Shown one piece after another: positions 18,945 through 28,017 of a stretch of DNA of 44,189 bases (positions are counted from its first letter, which is position 1; every line of letters begins with the position of its first letter). The stretch is taken from NCBI GenBank assembly GCA_913061475.1, contig CAJXUN010000037.1, positions 1 through 44,189 of the forward strand, given 5' to 3'. The notes under the pieces are model-generated. The model saw only the letters and a program-made list of their open reading frames with translations. It made no database searches and was not told where the DNA came from. The translations under genes and the position numbers were made by a program. Source of the DNA: an uncultured Colwellia sp. Lineage in GTDB: Bacteria; Pseudomonadota; Gammaproteobacteria; Enterobacterales; Alteromonadaceae.

Positions 18945-19457
18945 TTAAGAGTTAATATTTGAAGGCGCGTTATTTGCTTCGCCATTTTTAAATGAATCGA
19001 AGATCATTAATGCTGCCCCTAAAAATATCATTGAGTCAGCAACATTAAAGGCAGGAAAATGATAACCAAAACCGTAAAAATCTAAAAAGTCGATAACATA
19101 GCCAAATAGCACACGATCAATAAGGTTGCCGACCGCACCACTTAGCATTAATGCAAAGGCAACAGAAAGTAGCGCTTGCTGCTTAGGCGTTTTAGCTAAC
19201 CAAACAATGAAAACAACACTGGCGATAGCGGCTACTGCGGTGAAAAACCAACGTTGCCAACCGCCCTGATCGGCTAAAAAGCTAAACGCGGCTCCTAGGT
19301 TATGCACATAGGTCAGGTTGAAAAAAGGCAGAATGTCAATCGACTGATATAAATCCATATTACTAACAATTAGCTGCTTAGTAACTTGATCGGCAATTAA
19401 ACAAATTATCGTTAACCACAACCAACGTAATCCAGTTTGGGTAAATAAATTTTTCAT
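18945..19457 (-). CDS. lspA: Lipoprotein signal peptidase (signal peptidase II)
   Basis: An inner-membrane aspartyl protease that removes signal peptides from diacylglyceryl-modified prolipoproteins. The 170-residue protein has four hydrophobic segments. The catalytic aspartates are D114 in G-N-L-I-D-R and D141 in F-N-V-A-D-S, with N-x-G-A-A-F-S upstream. It serves the several lipoproteins of this window. It is separated from ileS by 127 bp containing a hairpin, unlike the tight ileS-lspA junction of E. coli. Confidence 0.97.
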   Translation of the reverse strand: MKNLFTQTGLRWLWLTIICLIADQVTKQLIVSNMDLYQSIDILPFFNLTYVHNLGAAFSFLADQGGWQRWFFTAVAAIASVVFIVWLAKTPKQQALLSVAFALMLSGAVGNLIDRVLFGYVIDFLDFYGFGYHFPAFNVADSMIFLGAALMIFDSFKNGEANNAPSNINS

Positions 19458-19518
19458 ACATAATTCTCTAATACGCTATTAAGCGTCAAACACTAACTTT
19501 TATTATGGTAATAATTAG

Positions 19519-19555
19519 AAAACGTGCAGACTCGATTAAAAGTGCTGCACGTTTT
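19519..19555. terminator. Hairpin between ileS and lspA (possible attenuator)
   Basis: A perfect 11-bp inverted repeat (19519-19529 and 19545-19555, 15-nt loop). Arms run AAAACGTGCAG / CTGCACGTTTT, so each orientation ends in four T. It lies in the 127-bp gap and would partly end ileS transcription before lspA. Confidence 0.55.
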
Positions 19556-19584
19556 AATATTACCGATTAAATTCATTCAAGGTG

Positions 19585-22422
19585 TTAGGCAAATTTACGA
19601 ACTTCACCTTCAGCTTCAACATTAGTAATACAGCGTCCGCAAAGCTCCGGATGTTTTTCGTCTTGACCAATATCTTCAGTAACATGCCAACAGCGATCAC
19701 ATTTTGCACCTTCAGCTGGAGATACTGTTAACCATAAACCTTCAATTTCAGTTGCTAGCGTATCTGCAGGAGCCGCCTCTACAACCTTCACTGTCGCTTT
19801 AGATGTTATCAATACAAAGCGAAGCTCTTCACCTAGCTGCTGTAGTTTTTCAGCTAATTCAGCTGTAGTATATAATGTTACAGCTGCTTCAAGCGCCTTA
19901 CCTACTTGCTTTTCTTTACGCGCATTCTCTAGTGCTTTATTCACTTCTGTGCGCACAAGTAAAATATCATTCCAGTAATCGTTGTTTAACGCACTGGCTG
20001 TTGAAGTTTTTGGTAAGCCGTCAAACCAAACGCCAGTAAAGACAAACTCTTCACGAATATCACCTGAGGCTGTTGGTAATGCTTGCCAAATTTCTTGCGC
20101 GGTAAACGACAAAATAGGCGCCATCCAACGTGTCATTGCTTCAGCAATTAGATACATTGCCGTTTGGCATGAACGACGAGCAACACTGTCTTCTTTCGCG
20201 GTATATTGACGATCTTTAATAATATCTAAGTAAAACCCACCTAGCTCTGTGGTACAAAAATTCATTAACTTGTGCACAACAACATGAAATTCATACTCAT
20301 CATAAGCGGTAATAATTTCGGCTTGTAGTTGTGCCGCTTTATCAACCGCCCAACGATCAAGTGCCACCATATCATCAAAAGCAATTGAATCTGTTTTTGG
20401 ATCAAAACCATTCAAGTTTGATAATAAAAAGCGCGAGGTATTACGAATGCGACGATAAGCATCTGCTTGACGTTTAAAGATTTCATCGCCAGCAGTAATT
20501 TCTTGGGTGTAATTAACCGAGGCTGTCCATAGACGCAAAATATCAGCGCCTAACGTATTAGTAATTTCTTTTGGTGTGATGACATTGCCTAATGACTTAG
20601 ACATTTTATGGCCCTTAGCATCAACCACAAAGCCATGAGTTAGCACTTGTTTATAAGGTGCGTTACCATTCATCGCTACTGAAGAAATCATGGATGACAT
20701 AAACCAACCACGATGCTGATCTGAACCTTCAAGATACAAATCAGCAATACCGTCAAACTCTTCACGAGCATTAATCACTGAATAATGCGTTGTACCAGAG
20801 TCAAACCATACATCTAACGTATCAGGTACTTTAATGTATTCTTTCGCATCATCACCAATAAGCTCTGCAGCGTCTAAATCAAACCAGGCTTGAATACCTT
20901 TCTCTTCAACACGTTTTGCAACAGACTCTATTAACTCAATGCTACGAGGATGCAAGGCACCTGTATCTTGATGAATGAATAGTGCCATTGGCACTCCCCA
21001 CGTACGTTGACGTGAAATACACCAATCAGGACGACCTTCAACCATAGATTCAATACGACGCTGGCCCCAATCTGGGATCCACTGAGTTTTTTCAATTTCT
21101 TTCAATGAATCTTGACGTAAATTTTTATTGTCCATGCTAATAAACCACTGTGGAGTCGCACGGAAAATCAACGGCGTTTTGTGGCGCCAGCAATGTGGAT
21201 AAGAATGTTCTAGTGCATGATGATGCACTAAAGTGCCATGTTCTTTTAACGTTTCAACAACATTAGCATTGGCTTTAAAGACATGTTGACCAGCAAACAA
21301 CTCGGTATCGTCTAAATACACGCCATTAGCGCCAACAGGATTGGCTACTTCTAAGTTATAAAGTTTACCAACAACAAAATCTTCTACACCGTGACCCGGC
21401 GCAGTATGTACACAACCGGTACCTGACTCTGTAGTCACATGTTCGCCAAGAATAACCGGCACTGTAAAGTCATAAAACGGATGTTTAAGTTGCACTAGTT
21501 CTAATTCAGCGCCTTTACAAAAACCTAAAGCATGATATTTATCGATACCAAAACGATCCATACATGAAGTCACAAGATCAGAGGCGATGATTAAACGCTC
21601 TTTACCATGTTCTGTCTCACATTGTACTAAGGTATATTCCACCTCAGCATGCATTGAAACGGCACGGTTAGCGGGTAATGTCCAAGGCGTTGTGGTCCAA
21701 ATAACCACAGACACTAAGCCTTCCCCTTGATGACTCTCTGGATGATCAAACTTATCAGCTACGTTTTGCTCAACCACGGTAAATTTCACGTCAATGGCCG
21801 GAGACTGCTTATCTTTATATTCCACTTCAGCTTCCGCTAAAGATGAACCACAGTCAGTACACCAATGCACAGGCTTGAAGCCTTGATGTAAATGACCATT
21901 TTCAGCAATCTTGCCTAATGAGCGGATAATGTTCGCTTCAGTATCAAAATCCATGGTGCGATAAGGCTTATCCCAATCAGCAAAAACACCTAAGCGTTTA
22001 AAGTCCTCACGTTGGCCATCAACTTGTTTAGCGGCATATTCACGACATTTTTCACGAAAAACACCGGCAGAAACCTTGTTACCTGGCTTGCCGACCTTTT
22101 TTTCCACCATTAATTCAATCGGCAGACCATGACAATCCCAACCGGGAACATAAGGGGCATTAAAGTCAGATAAGGTTTTTGCTTTAACAATAATATCTTT
22201 TAAAATTTTATTAACAGCATGACCAATATGAATATTACCATTTGCATAAGGAGGTCCATCATGCAAAATAAATGATTTTTTACCTTTTTTTGCCGCACGA
22301 ATTTGACCATATAAATCTTTTTCAGCCCATTCTTTTAGCATACTCGGTTCACGATTCGCCATATTTCCTTTCATCGCAAAAGAAGTTGCTGGCAAATTTA
22401 GGGTTTGTTTGTAATCACTCAT
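19585..22422 (-). CDS. ileS: Isoleucyl-tRNA synthetase
   Basis: A class I aminoacyl-tRNA synthetase that charges tRNA-Ile and edits valine. At 945 residues it is full length. It has HIGH at 65-68, K-M-S-K-S at 606-610, a CP1 editing insert between them (T-T-P-W-T-L-P-A, D-x-G-T-G-x-V-H-x-A-P-G-H-G) and a C-terminal zinc knuckle with C908, C911, C928 and C931. This is the mupirocin-sensitive bacterial IleS type. The ATG has no good Shine-Dalgarno, only a distant GGAT. ribF lies 74 bp upstream. Confidence 0.98.
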   Translation of the reverse strand: MSDYKQTLNLPATSFAMKGNMANREPSMLKEWAEKDLYGQIRAAKKGKKSFILHDGPPYANGNIHIGHAVNKILKDIIVKAKTLSDFNAPYVPGWDCHGLPIELMVEKKVGKPGNKVSAGVFREKCREYAAKQVDGQREDFKRLGVFADWDKPYRTMDFDTEANIIRSLGKIAENGHLHQGFKPVHWCTDCGSSLAEAEVEYKDKQSPAIDVKFTVVEQNVADKFDHPESHQGEGLVSVVIWTTTPWTLPANRAVSMHAEVEYTLVQCETEHGKERLIIASDLVTSCMDRFGIDKYHALGFCKGAELELVQLKHPFYDFTVPVILGEHVTTESGTGCVHTAPGHGVEDFVVGKLYNLEVANPVGANGVYLDDTELFAGQHVFKANANVVETLKEHGTLVHHHALEHSYPHCWRHKTPLIFRATPQWFISMDNKNLRQDSLKEIEKTQWIPDWGQRRIESMVEGRPDWCISRQRTWGVPMALFIHQDTGALHPRSIELIESVAKRVEEKGIQAWFDLDAAELIGDDAKEYIKVPDTLDVWFDSGTTHYSVINAREEFDGIADLYLEGSDQHRGWFMSSMISSVAMNGNAPYKQVLTHGFVVDAKGHKMSKSLGNVITPKEITNTLGADILRLWTASVNYTQEITAGDEIFKRQADAYRRIRNTSRFLLSNLNGFDPKTDSIAFDDMVALDRWAVDKAAQLQAEIITAYDEYEFHVVVHKLMNFCTTELGGFYLDIIKDRQYTAKEDSVARRSCQTAMYLIAEAMTRWMAPILSFTAQEIWQALPTASGDIREEFVFTGVWFDGLPKTSTASALNNDYWNDILLVRTEVNKALENARKEKQVGKALEAAVTLYTTAELAEKLQQLGEELRFVLITSKATVKVVEAAPADTLATEIEGLWLTVSPAEGAKCDRCWHVTEDIGQDEKHPELCGRCITNVEAEGEVRKFA

Positions 22423-22496
22423 TAAAATTAATATCCGTTGTCGTAGTCACTAATGTTTTATTTAGTGTAATGTTGTGTGTTCTTAACCGATTTACA

Positions 22497-23438
22497 TTAA
22501 GCTAAGTTCTGCACAAAAGTGCGGGCCTGTTCTGTATCTATAGTAATTTGTTCGATAAGCTCAGCTAACGAGCTAAACTTATGTTCACTGCGTAGTTTTT
22601 TCAACATCACTACTTCAATGACTTCGCCATACAAATTGTTATCAAAATCAAAAATATGTACTTCTAATTGCTGCCGAATACCAGCAACTGTTGGTCTTGA
22701 ACCAACATTTGCAACACCAAAGTGTTGACCATATTGGCTTTTAACCTGAACCACGTATACGCCCGAGATAGGAGAAACGCGGCGCTTTAATCTAATATTT
22801 GCCGTTGGAAAACCCATTTCACGGCCACGTTTATCACCATGAAATACTTTACCCATAATAGAATACGGCCGACCTAACATGCTTGCTGCGCCGGCTAAGT
22901 CATCTTTTTCTAACAACTGCCTAATTTGCGTACTGCTTACCCGGCAACCCGCTAATTTGTGACTAGCGGTATCAGTAACTGAAAAGTCAAATTTTTCCCC
23001 TGCGGTTTTAAGCATGGAGAAGTTACCTCGGCGATTTTTACCAAAATGAAAATCATCACCGACAATAAGGTGTTTTATCGCTAAGCGTTTAACCAATAGC
23101 TCTTCAATAAAAGTCTTGGCGCTTAGACTAGCAAATTTCTTATTAAAATTGATACAAATTAATCTATCTATACCGAGATTTTTTAACAATACATATTTAT
23201 CTCGTAATCGACATAATCTCGCTGGCGCCGTTTCAGGCGAAAATAATTCTTGTGGCTGAGGTTCAAATACTAATACAGCGGCTTCACAGTTAAGTTGTCT
23301 GGCTTTTTCAACCAAAGCTAAAATCACTTGCTTATGGCCTAAATGAACGCCGTCAAAATTTCCGATGGTTAACACGCTACCTTGACGTTTATTGTCAACG
23401 TTAATGCGCATGTTATGAATGCCACGTGTTAATTGCAT
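22497..23438 (-). CDS. ribF: Bifunctional riboflavin kinase / FAD synthetase
   Basis: Converts riboflavin to FMN and then FAD. The N-terminal nucleotidyltransferase has G-N-F-D-G-V-H-L-G-H near residue 27. The C-terminal flavokinase has G-F-P-T-A-N and G-V-Y-V-V-Q-V. The open frame starts eight codons earlier at a TTG (23462), but the ATG at 23438 gives M-Q-L-T-R-G-I-H-N, matching the E. coli N-terminus, so I use it (313 residues). A perfect TATAAT -10 at 23514-23509 (minus strand) in the murJ-ribF gap may be an internal promoter, although its -35 is poor. Confidence 0.95.
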   Translation of the reverse strand: MQLTRGIHNMRINVDNKRQGSVLTIGNFDGVHLGHKQVILALVEKARQLNCEAAVLVFEPQPQELFSPETAPARLCRLRDKYVLLKNLGIDRLICINFNKKFASLSAKTFIEELLVKRLAIKHLIVGDDFHFGKNRRGNFSMLKTAGEKFDFSVTDTASHKLAGCRVSSTQIRQLLEKDDLAGAASMLGRPYSIMGKVFHGDKRGREMGFPTANIRLKRRVSPISGVYVVQVKSQYGQHFGVANVGSRPTVAGIRQQLEVHIFDFDNNLYGEVIEVVMLKKLRSEHKFSSLAELIEQITIDTEQARTFVQNLA

Positions 23439-23572
23439 AAAATGAAAAAACCTTACTGCCAACAGTGATTGACTATCAACTAAAACATAAAAGAATAAAA
23501 ACCGATAAATTATATATCAGTCAGCAATAAGAATCAGCCCTTAGCCGTAGTTATTTTATGATAAATTTAGTC

Positions 23573-25153
23573 TTAGCTAGACGTTTTTTGTGCAACTTTA
23601 ATATCTGAAAGTCGGATACCGAATAAGTATAAACAAAGCAAATAGCTTGCTATGCCACTAGTGATACACAGCAGCAACTGCGTTATTTGTTGGCTAAAGC
23701 CATAAGAAAGCCATACATCAAAATTGGGCGACACTTGATATACCACAACCGCCATCACTGCAGCTGAGCAAACCAACCTGATGATAAACCACCAAGTTTT
23801 CCTTGATAACTGAAAAACATTAGCGGATTTTAAGCCATGATAAAGCATCAAGGCATTTAACGTCGCAGAGAGTGAAGTCGCAATCGCTAAACCCAAATAA
23901 CCAAAAAATGGCGCTAACATTAAATTAAAAGCAATATTTGCCACAATAGCTTTAATGGCTATTTTTACCGGTGTTTTAGTGTCTTGGCGAGCGTAATAAC
24001 CGGGCGCAAGTATTTTAATAAACATAAAGCTAAGCAGGCCAGAAAGATAGGCAAATAAGGCATAAGAAACTTGTAGCACTTCGTTTTGGGTAAACTCTCC
24101 ACGCATAAACAGCACCATAATAATCGGCTGTGCTAATACCATTAGCCCTGCCAATGCGGGCCAGCCAAACAAAGATACAATTCTTAAGCCCCAATCTATC
24201 GTGTCACTAAATTCTTCAGTATCTTTTTTAGTATGCAGTTTAGCTAAACTTGGCAAAATAACGGTTGCGATGCCAATACCGAACAAACCGAGCGGAAACT
24301 CCAAGAGCCGGTTGGCATAATACAGCCAGCTAATTGAGCCAGTGATCAACATACTGGCAATAACAGTATCAAGTAATAAATTAATTTGCGTAGCAGAGAC
24401 ACCAATCAACGCAGGAACAATAAGCTTGCGTATTTTAGCGACCCCTGGCGCATGCCACGACCACGTTGGCTTAACTAAGGCACCAGAGCGATATAAAAAG
24501 GGTATTTGAAAAGCAAATTGCAGCAAACCGCCTAAAAACACCCCCCAAGCAAGCGCAAAAGCAGGTTCATCCATTAGAGGCGCTAAATAAATAGCACAAG
24601 CAATAATACCAACATTTAATAATACCGGCGTAAATGCTGATACAGCAAACCGGCCGTAGGTGTTAAGAATTGCGCCAGATAAGGCGGTAAAGCTGACAAA
24701 CCACAAATACGGAAAGGTAATTTTTAGTAAGGTACTGGCAAGGTCGAATTTTTCACTGCCTGGGCCATCGTTGAGCCAGTCTAAAAACCAGCCTGGACCA
24801 AACAACGCGACAAACAATGATGAGGCAATCACACCAAATAAGGTCACTAGGCTAATTAGAACACCGAGCGTACCAGACACCTGTGCAATTAACTTACGTG
24901 TTTCATTGGTATTATTTGCTTCATCGAGTGTATGGTATTCACTTAATACCGGCACAAAGGCCTGAGCAAAAGCGCCCTCAGCAAAAAGTCGACGTAAAAA
25001 GTTAGGAATTTTATTGGCAAAAAAGAAAACATCGGCTGATGCGCCTGCGCCCATAATGTTGGCAATAACAACATCTCTTACTAAGCCAAGAACGCGAGAT
25101 ATTAAAGTCATAGCACTGACAATAATGCCCGACTTAATTAATTTTTTACTCAA
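23573..25153 (-). CDS. murJ: Lipid II flippase MurJ (MviN)
   Basis: An integral-membrane MOP-superfamily flippase that moves lipid II across the inner membrane for peptidoglycan synthesis. The 526 residues have about 14 hydrophobic helices. The N-terminal signature S-R-V-L-G-L-V-R-D and N-F-L-R-R-L-F-A-E-G-A-F-A-Q-A-F-V-P is characteristic. The start is TTG, supported by an AGGA Shine-Dalgarno 9 nt upstream and by alignment with the E. coli N-terminus; no nearby ATG fits. It is divergent from rpsT. Confidence 0.96.
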   Translation of the reverse strand: MSKKLIKSGIIVSAMTLISRVLGLVRDVVIANIMGAGASADVFFFANKIPNFLRRLFAEGAFAQAFVPVLSEYHTLDEANNTNETRKLIAQVSGTLGVLISLVTLFGVIASSLFVALFGPGWFLDWLNDGPGSEKFDLASTLLKITFPYLWFVSFTALSGAILNTYGRFAVSAFTPVLLNVGIIACAIYLAPLMDEPAFALAWGVFLGGLLQFAFQIPFLYRSGALVKPTWSWHAPGVAKIRKLIVPALIGVSATQINLLLDTVIASMLITGSISWLYYANRLLEFPLGLFGIGIATVILPSLAKLHTKKDTEEFSDTIDWGLRIVSLFGWPALAGLMVLAQPIIMVLFMRGEFTQNEVLQVSYALFAYLSGLLSFMFIKILAPGYYARQDTKTPVKIAIKAIVANIAFNLMLAPFFGYLGLAIATSLSATLNALMLYHGLKSANVFQLSRKTWWFIIRLVCSAAVMAVVVYQVSPNFDVWLSYGFSQQITQLLLCITSGIASYLLCLYLFGIRLSDIKVAQKTSS

Positions 25154-25425
25154 ACGACTTTATCCTATTTAATGATTAATCTACTCCGACACCTGCAAAT
25201 CCAACAATTCCATTGAGCTCTAAATAATAAGCCTAATAAGATAACAATCAGCACAGAGGGAGTATTATGCGTTTTTTATAAATCGATAAACAAGTTTTTA
25301 ATGGCATTTACCAACAATTGCCCTTAGCAAGATGATAAATACCTATTTTGCGTGAGATATTGGATAAAAATAGCGACAAAATATTAAATATATCGAAAAT
25401 TTGCAAAATCAAAGCAGAACACCCC

Positions 25426-25454
25426 TTTCAACTTTTCACTAAAAACTTTAGAAT
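25426..25454 (+). promoter_or_regulatory. Putative rpsT promoter P1 with GC-rich discriminator
   Basis: TTTCAA at 25426-25431, a 17-nt spacer and TAGAAT at 25449-25454 (5 of 6), followed at once by GCGC. A G+C discriminator is typical of ribosomal promoters under stringent control. The leader would be about 135 nt. Confidence 0.45.
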
Positions 25455-25520
25455 GCGCTATTGGTTTTATTTATACAAACGGGTAATTATCCGAACGGTC
25501 AAATTAAAGCAGTAAACCAT

Positions 25521-25549
25521 TTGACAAACCAGTTAAAAACAGGCATATT
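25521..25549 (+). promoter_or_regulatory. Putative rpsT promoter P2
   Basis: A consensus TTGACA at 25521-25526, a 17-nt spacer and CATATT at 25544-25549 (4 of 6). It would give a leader of about 40 nt. E. coli rpsT also has two promoters. Confidence 0.45.
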
Positions 25550-25597
25550 TCGTCGCCTTAAATTTAGGCAATATTTATTCAATTTTAGGAGTTCACC

Positions 25598-25858
25598 TTG
25601 GCTAACTCAAAGTCTGCTAAGAAGCGCGCATTACAATCTGAAAAGCGCCGTCAACACAATGCAAGCCGTCGCTCAATGATGCGTACTTTACTTAAAAAAG
25701 TAATTTCTGCTATCGAAGCCGGTGACAAAGAAAAAGCATCTACAGAATTTGCTGCTGCTGCACCGATTTTAGATCGTTATGCAAGCAAAGGTCTTATTCA
25801 CAAAAATAAAGCTGCTCGTAGCAAGAGTCGTTTAAACGCTGCTATTAAAGCGCTTTAA
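25598..25858 (+). CDS. rpsT: 30S ribosomal protein S20
   Basis: The 86-residue, highly basic S20 protein (A-N-S-K-S-A-K-K-R start, S-R-R-S-M-M-R-T in helix 1). It binds 16S rRNA helices 9 and 44. The start codon is TTG with TAGGAG 6 nt upstream. E. coli rpsT also starts with UUG, where the weak start is linked to autoregulation, so this looks like a conserved control feature. A strong terminator follows. Confidence 0.97.
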   Translation: MANSKSAKKRALQSEKRRQHNASRRSMMRTLLKKVISAIEAGDKEKASTEFAAAAPILDRYASKGLIHKNKAARSKSRLNAAIKAL

Positions 25859-25873
25859 TTTTTGTAAAGAATT

Positions 25874-25900
25874 AAAAAACCGGCTTCTGCCGGTTTTTTT
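25874..25900 (+). terminator. Rho-independent terminator of rpsT
   Basis: An A6-CCGGC stem, TTCT loop, GCCGG-T7, starting 16 bp after the rpsT stop. Textbook intrinsic terminator. Confidence 0.92.
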
Positions 25901-26002
25901 ATGCATGTAAATTACTCAAAGATAAGCTTTATTGATTTCACCTCTTGCGCTTATCAGTGATTTTGTTAGTCTTTTGCCCATATATAATAAGAGAGACCTG
26001 AC

Positions 26003-27658
26003 ATGAAACTATCAAAAATCGCTTCATTACTGCTCATTGCTGGCACATTAACCGCTTGTGGCGACAACAACGAAGCAACAACATCTAAAAGCGTAAGCTT
26101 ATTACCTGAATACCAAGACCGCTTAAATATCTACAAAACAGTCACGCTAACCGCCGACTTATCACATTTATCCGCTAACCAGAAAAAAATGCTGTCATTG
26201 CTTATTGAAGCGTCTGAGATTATTGATGGCTTATTCTGGCAACAAGCATTCGGTCAAGATAAAAGCACTTTCTTAGCGTCAATCAAGGACGAAAAAGTAC
26301 GAGAATTTGCCCGTATTAATTATGGTCCATGGGATCGTTTAAATGGCGACAAAGCATTTTTGACCGATACACCTGAGAAGGCCCTTGGCGCTCAGTTTTA
26401 TCCGGCAAACATGAGTAAAGACGAATTTGAGAAAGCCACCTTCAACGACAAAAATGGTTTGTACTCATTGGTGCAGAGAAACGAAAATGGCGAATTAACG
26501 TCGATTGCATTTTCTGAAGCCTATAGCGACGAAATCAATCGCATTGCGGTTATTTTAGAAAAAGCCGCCACCTTCGCTGACAATAAAGAATTTGCCAATT
26601 ATCTTAATATGCGCGCAAAAGCGATACGTAACGATGATTTTCAAGCCTCAGACTTTGCCTGGATGGACATGAAAACCAATCCTATTGATGTGGTTATCGG
26701 TCCTATCGAAACTTATGAAGATCAATTATTTGGTTATCGTGCCGCCTTTGAATCTTACGTATTGATCAAAGATATGTCGTGGAGTGAGAAACTCGCCAAA
26801 TATGCTGAGTTTTTACCAGAACTACAACGTGGCCTGCCAGTCAGTAAAAAATACAAAGCAGAAGTCCCTGGCTCTGATGCCGATTTAAATGCCTATGACG
26901 TTATTTACTACGCTGGGCATGCTAATGCCGGTGGTAAAACCATCGCCATTAACTTACCGAATGACGAACAAGTGCAACTAGAAAAAGGCACCCGACGTTT
27001 ACAGCTTAAAAATGCAATGCGCGCCAAATTCGATGCCATCATGACACCAATATCCGAAACATTAATTGTGCCAGAGCAACGTAAAAACGTCACCTTTACC
27101 GCTTTTTTCGCTAATACCATGTTTCATGAAGTCGCACATGGCCTTGGTATTAAAAACACCATTAATGATAAAGGTACGGTTCGCCAATCATTAAAAGAGC
27201 ATGCATCGGCCTTGGAAGAAGGTAAAGCCGATATTCTGGGTCTATATATGATACGCCAGCTATTAGCTAAAAATGTTATCACTGAAGGTACACTAGAAGA
27301 CTACTACACCACGTTCTTAACCGGCATATTCCGTTCAGTGCGCTTTGGCGCAAGTTCAGCTCATGGAAAAGCCAATATGGTACGTTTTAACTACTTTGCT
27401 GAACAAGGCGCTTTCACGCGCAATGAACAAGGGCTTTATAAAGTTAATGTTGCAGAAATGACCGCAGCAATTGATTCACTGTCAGAATTAATTCTAACCT
27501 TACAAGGCAACGGCGATTATGACGGTGTTGATAAATTAGTGGCCAAAAGTGGTGTCATTAACCATGACTTAGCACAAGACCTAGCCAGCTTAGAAACGGC
27601 AAAAATTCCAGTGGATATTACCTTTAAGCAAGGTAAAAAAGTACTGGGCTTGAATTAA
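26003..27658 (+). CDS. M49-like (dipeptidyl-peptidase III family) zinc hydrolase lipoprotein
   Basis: A 551-residue predicted lipoprotein (lipobox L-T-A-C, C19) with a zinc-peptidase core: H375-E-V-A-H379, and 26 residues later E-E-G-K-A-D (405-410), like the E-E-C-R-A-E motif of dipeptidyl peptidase III. The nearby G-x-K-x-x-x-x-x-L-P-N-D at about 311-321 also fits the DPP III fold. True DPP III has the six-residue HExxxH (HELLGH), whereas here the histidines are spaced as HExxH, as in bacterial DPP III-like relatives. The likely role is a periplasmic or envelope peptidase, substrate unknown. It is monocistronic: the rpsT terminator precedes it and a strong terminator follows. Confidence 0.72.
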   Translation: MKLSKIASLLLIAGTLTACGDNNEATTSKSVSLLPEYQDRLNIYKTVTLTADLSHLSANQKKMLSLLIEASEIIDGLFWQQAFGQDKSTFLASIKDEKVREFARINYGPWDRLNGDKAFLTDTPEKALGAQFYPANMSKDEFEKATFNDKNGLYSLVQRNENGELTSIAFSEAYSDEINRIAVILEKAATFADNKEFANYLNMRAKAIRNDDFQASDFAWMDMKTNPIDVVIGPIETYEDQLFGYRAAFESYVLIKDMSWSEKLAKYAEFLPELQRGLPVSKKYKAEVPGSDADLNAYDVIYYAGHANAGGKTIAINLPNDEQVQLEKGTRRLQLKNAMRAKFDAIMTPISETLIVPEQRKNVTFTAFFANTMFHEVAHGLGIKNTINDKGTVRQSLKEHASALEEGKADILGLYMIRQLLAKNVITEGTLEDYYTTFLTGIFRSVRFGASSAHGKANMVRFNYFAEQGAFTRNEQGLYKVNVAEMTAAIDSLSELILTLQGNGDYDGVDKLVAKSGVINHDLAQDLASLETAKIPVDITFKQGKKVLGLN

Positions 27659-27719
27659 TCACGCGCTAGCGCAAGTTAATATCGTTTGAGCGAAACTCAT
27701 TAAACGATTACGCTACGTT

Positions 27720-27749
27720 AAAAAGGCTAAACTATTGTTTAGCCTTTTT
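27720..27749 (+). terminator. Rho-independent terminator after the M49-like gene
   Basis: A 13-bp perfect stem (27720-27732 and 27737-27749) with a TATT loop, ending in T5-C-T3. It lies 61 bp after the stop. Confidence 0.9.
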
Positions 27750-28017
27750 CTTTATCAACAGCTAATAAAATTTGACACTGCACTGCTAATAATAAATATT
27801 TAGTCGCAAACCATAATCATGTTCTACCAACAAATACCTAAAAATTATTAAAGCAGGATAATGCCCCATCAATAAAACAATAAAACACACGCTAAAAAGC
27901 GCAAAGCATGCCCTATGCTATGTGCCTAAACAGACACTTGAATAAACAACATTTTTATATCATAGTGGTCTGACTTGTTAAAACTATAATAATAAAAATT
28001 AATTTGAAGGTAGCCGT
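27750..28017 (+). promoter_or_regulatory. Region upstream of the GMC oxidoreductase gene with a consensus -10
   Basis: The 359-bp gap before 28018 holds the terminator above and then AT-rich DNA with no gene. A perfect TATAAT lies at 27985-27990, 27 bp before the GTG start, but no good -35 stands 16-18 bp upstream, so any promoter here may need an activator. AAGG at 28007-28010 is the ribosome site. Confidence 0.35.

Larger units (their letters stand above)
25154..25597. other. Divergent murJ/rpsT control region (444 bp)
   Basis: AT-rich intergenic DNA with no supportable gene. The rpsT-proximal half contains two promoter candidates (listed separately) and a leader with a short hairpin around 25480-25493. 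The murJ-proximal half shows nothing I can name. Confidence 0.6.
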
